The notes below the pieces were generated by a model. The model did not search any database. It was given only the letters and a program-made list of their open reading frames with translations, and was not told where the DNA came from. DNA of 64,000 bases, from assembly GCA_013399875.1 (NCBI GenBank), contig VXAZ01000413.1:1-64000 (forward strand), given 5' to 3'. Position 1 is the stretch's first letter. The number at the start of each line of letters is the position of its first letter. Position numbers and translations under genes: made by a program. The stretch comes from Gymnorhina tibicen. Taxonomy: Eukaryota > Chordata > Aves > Passeriformes > Artamidae. Below, in pieces: positions 60,143 through 64,000 of this stretch.

Positions 60143-63100
60143 GTAAACTCTGAGCCTGATGTTTCTATAGTAGAAATTAATGTATACAAAAGAATCCACG
60201 AGTGTTCAAACCTATACAATTTTATTCAATTATTTTATAAATCAATCTGTTGTAATGAGAAATGCAAATATTTATTTTCAGGTTGCATAGCTGATCTTCA
60301 TAGGAGATCAGGAAAAGACATTTTTCTGTCTCCTTTTGTACAAACCTATCTTGTCAGGGCTCCAGAGGTTATTAAGTTGCTGTCCTTTAGAACATTCTAT
60401 AATGATGACACGTGTAATCTGAGATTATTGCCTCCCTGTTTTGATCACACTCTGTAAGAAGAATTTTTTTGCTAACATGGACAAGAAAATCATACAGACA
60501 GATTAGTGGTGACCTATCATTTTAATGCAACTCATTTCTGTATCACACGAGCATAACGCATGCAGCTCCATATGAGAAAGAAATGAATGAAAGTAGCTCT
60601 GGGTGCAGCTGCAGTAGGGCTGCAGGGTGAGCTCTGTGTGGCTGGAGCCAGAGGCAAGAGGCTGTGAACAGCTGAAACATTGCACAACAGAGGTCCTGGG
60701 GACCTGTGGCCCAGCTAGGGCACCAGACACTCAAAAAATATGTTGGAATCTGAGGGCTCATCAGGAAGAGCTCAGACTATGAAGCACACAGACTGTGAGG
60801 GGGTAAAAGCCGAAGCAGTCTTTTGTTTGAGGCACCAACTTGAGTTATTCTTTTTGCACCATGATTAAATTATTTTAAGTACATCTGAGACTCTGCTACG
60901 GGAAACCTGAGGTCTAGCCAGGAAGAAAACCTGGTCTGACTTTGAAAGTGAAGTGAGTAGGGAGTAATAGGGGCATCTGCCGGGTCACATGTGGTGAAGG
61001 GGCCTTGGTCCCAGTAAAGTCTCTGGGTGGTGCAAGTGTGACCCCGAAGTGCCTCCTGGATTGTCAGACTGGGACGTTTCCTTAAGACTGGGAAATTAAA
61101 CGTGTGAAGAGATAGTGCATCACCATATTGAAAAACAATTCCAGCAGAGAGAAAATCAAGTGCATTATAAAACAACTAGTTGCTTGAAAATTAATAAGCA
61201 GAAGCAGGGATTTATACACTCACTGCAGGGCCAGTTCAGATACAGGTTCTGCAATTGGAATTATTCCTTCCAAGGTGTTGCTTAGAGATTCATGGCAAAT
61301 CTAGAATGAAAATGAAAGATCTGGAAATACGACACAAAGAGAAGAGACTTCCTGGATCAGCAGCTCCAACCTCCATCACTCATGGACAGATATATTATGT
61401 GAGCATTTTAGAGCTAGTTAGATTGTTTCTCATACCACTCTAAAGGAAGGTTGTCCTCAGTCGTAAGCCTTGGAGGGTTAGACACATCTGCAGCTCATGA
61501 TGCACTTCTGAGTGGTTTATACCTATTTGGTTACTTGCCATAATTGTACTCCAGTGTTTGATTTAATATATTTTTGGGTGGGGTTTTTTTGTTTTCCTTT
61601 TTTTTTCGGTTGTTTTTTTTTCCCCCTGGAAGTCCAGTTATCAGATCAGCTTGGCACAATCTTCTCCCACGTACTCCACACGGAGCTGTATTCAATTCCG
61701 TTTTCAGTCATCTGTTTCAAACAGTGACTTACAGGTCTTAAAACTTCTGATACTGAGCCAGCAGAGCAGGTTATCATTTCTTAATACATTGCCTGGCTAT
61801 GTATTCATCATTACATATTGATATATATACGTAATACATTCATCAGCTCCTTGAGGTTTTCAGCAGCATTTTTAAACAAATACTTTTGGAGTGTAGTAGG
61901 GATGATTGTTTCTCCCCTCCCTTCCTTGGAACTCTGTTGGTACTTACCACGACTTTGGTATGGAAACAATCCTTATTTCAGGTGCCTCCAATTTACTGCT
62001 GTAACACAACTGCTGTTAGAGACCCCTGGGGCTTCCAAAATATTCATGTGCTGTGTACTTATCCTTGCTGGATGGATACATTGGCACAGTTCGAGATTCA
62101 AACTCTCCTACCCTGTGACCTATAGGTTGCAGTTACTGTGTGTACAACTATCCTTGTTCCACTAGATGGTACCACAATCATTGCAGACACGTTGCATTTT
62201 TGTTCTGTAAGTTGAGAATAGCTCGTGCATCTCATAGTTTTAGCATTTTCCTTTTAGTCATACAGAGTAGGAGCTGTTGGGAAAAGTGAAGAGGCAGTAG
62301 ACCTAAATCCTGTGGAGTCTGCCAGTTATGTATGTAACAGACTGAGCGTATCGGTATAGTTGGGAATGTCACAGATACAAAGCAAAGCAAGGAGTTTTCA
62401 TTTCAGGCTGGGTAAAACTTGTATTCAGCCAAAAACCGCCAAGCTTAGCTTGACCCAAATGTACTCTATTATTTTGAACTTGGGCCACTAGTTGATATTA
62501 AACCTCATAGTTTTTTATCTTCCCTGCAGAGGAAATACCACCCACAATCACCAAGCCAAAAAAAAAAAAAAAGGTATAAAAATCTTTCTTTGGAGTATAA
62601 ACAGACTCTCTGGTCATGGGATCGTGCATGTTTGATTTAATTGGTAATTTGCAGATAGAGATTTTTTCAGAAAACATATAAGAGCAGTCCTTTTCTTAAT
62701 TAAAAAAAAAAAAGTTCAAACGTGTCTAGCTCTTTAATTTGTTTAAAAGATAGCATAGATACATGAGATATATGAGCAAATATATTTGATTCTGGATTTG
62801 GGTGTCTTTTGAAAAAGTATCATTCTTGTACAGAGATGAAGTAGAACTTAAATTATTAACATTAGTTTAAATCAACATTTCCTTCAAAAGCAGTCTGTGC
62901 TCCCTATTTTGACTACCTGTGATTATGTACATGTAACAAAACAGTTGTAGTTCTGTGACTACTTACCCTTCAATCTGTCACTGGAATTCTGAAACACTGG
63001 CAATGGATGACAAAGTGTCTGAATAGATCTTCTATTTATGCATAAGGCTAGTTAAAAAACCAACCCATCAACCAACCAAAAATCACTTTTGGAAGCTAAC

Positions 63101-64000
63101 AATACTAACAAATGTTATGTAAAGTATGTCCTCTCAGTCCACTGCATTGACATAACACAAGGTACAAGATTCCAAAACTTTGTATTGAGATTCTTGTCTA
63201 GCTTTTTCTCACACCTTTTGACTTAAACAGTCCCTACCTTGTGCTCTACCAAGACATGGGACCTCTTCCTCACCTTGGCCAATCCGGCCATTTGCCACTG
63301 CAGGATGTTTGAAGGGGAAGATGCTTGGTCTGGTACATCTCAGCTCAATGCTACATTAGGTGGCATTCAGTGGCTCCATGGTCACCTTCAGGATGTTCTG
63401 TAGGCTTCTGAGAGTGCTCTGTGATGACTTTAATCATTCTATCTACCCTTTTACCCGTCTCACTGTTGCTCCTGTCTCATACTGTGACTTATCTGCACTA
63501 TTACAAAGCTTTCAGCTGACTTGCATTTTCAAGTCAGTAGATCAAAGAATACTTACCATACCACAACAGACACAGTAGTAAAATGCAGAAAAGTCTTGCT
63601 TAAATTAATTTATTGTCAAGAATGTTTTATTATTATCTTACCATTTATGAATGTATTTCATAATCCATGGGGTTTTTTCAAAACACTGCAATTAATGATT
63701 GTATTTCTTCAGACTAGCATAGTCTTCTGCAGGGCACAGACAAGCAGCAAGCTTTAGAGACATGAATCCTCTGAAGTGGTGACGCACTGGCAGAGCAAAC
63801 ATGGTTATCTGCTTAGAAATAGTACCTACAGTAAGTGCCCTTCAACAAGTGACACTAAACAAGGTTTTAAAGTAAGCTGGAATACCTCTCACAGCATTCC
63901 AACTGTTTTGATAAAATCTGTCTAGGCCAGTTTAGTAACTTCATCCTGCACCCTAAATTCTACCTCATCTCTGTGTAAGAATGACACTTTCCCAAAAGTC
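60143..64000. other. AT-rich non-genic DNA to the window end
   Basis: Contains T-rich low-complexity sequence at about 61,568-61,626 and A runs near 62,559 and 62,702. A stretch around 60,950-61,080 is slightly CpG-richer and open on the minus strand, but has no ATG start. Around 63,240-63,500 the sequence is less AT-rich, with an open plus frame. No element is recognised. Confidence 0.5.

Noticed and set aside
62080..62110. tRNA B-box-like GTTCGAGATTC
   Set aside because: The last T-loop position is wrong, and no A box or acceptor stem can be paired at the right distance.
1..64000. CRISPR array, operon, prophage or bacterial-type gene cluster
   Set aside because: There are no spaced identical repeats, no dense same-strand coding, and composition and repeats are vertebrate.

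Overview
The window looks like vertebrate, most probably bird (passerine-like), chromosomal DNA. It is AT-rich and CpG-poor, has no dense coding blocks or operons, and carries two fragments of the avian CR1 retroposon. One of these ends in the typical tandem ATTCTGTG-type 3' tail. It also holds a solo retroviral LTR of a kind I associate with songbird genomes. The species and locus cannot be named from the sequence alone.

Layout: bases 1-661 are a CpG-dense island (17 CpGs in the first 120 bases), probably the promoter and first exon of a gene whose direction I cannot fix. From about 0.7 to 29 kb the DNA is AT-rich and non-repetitive, consistent with a large intron or intergenic desert, with low-complexity tracts, short tandem duplications and a few GC-richer islets. 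At 29.7-30.6 kb there is a GC-richer block with an LTR-like segment, a degenerate TGCAC-type repeat and a (CA)13 microsatellite. At 38.9-39.1 kb lies a forward CR1 3' end. Bases 42,577-45,266 form a repeat cluster: a solo LTR with a perfect 5-bp target-site duplication, an unassigned GC-rich piece, a reverse-oriented CR1, and a second LTR-like block. From 45.3 kb to the end the DNA is again AT-rich, broken by two CpG-dense patches (46.38-46.45 and 59.82-60.06 kb).

No complete protein-coding gene, tRNA, rRNA or CRISPR array can be supported. I report several small candidate exons judged on splice-site sequence plus an open frame. The best is 48,314-48,421 (+), a 35-codon open stretch with a strong acceptor, a coiled-coil heptad and an internal LKGQ repeat whose copies differ only at third codon positions. 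A 48-base candidate at 12,083-12,130 (+) is phase-compatible with it. If real, these would be sparse exons of one long plus-strand gene beginning near the island; that is inference. I did not find a convincing new molecular system here.
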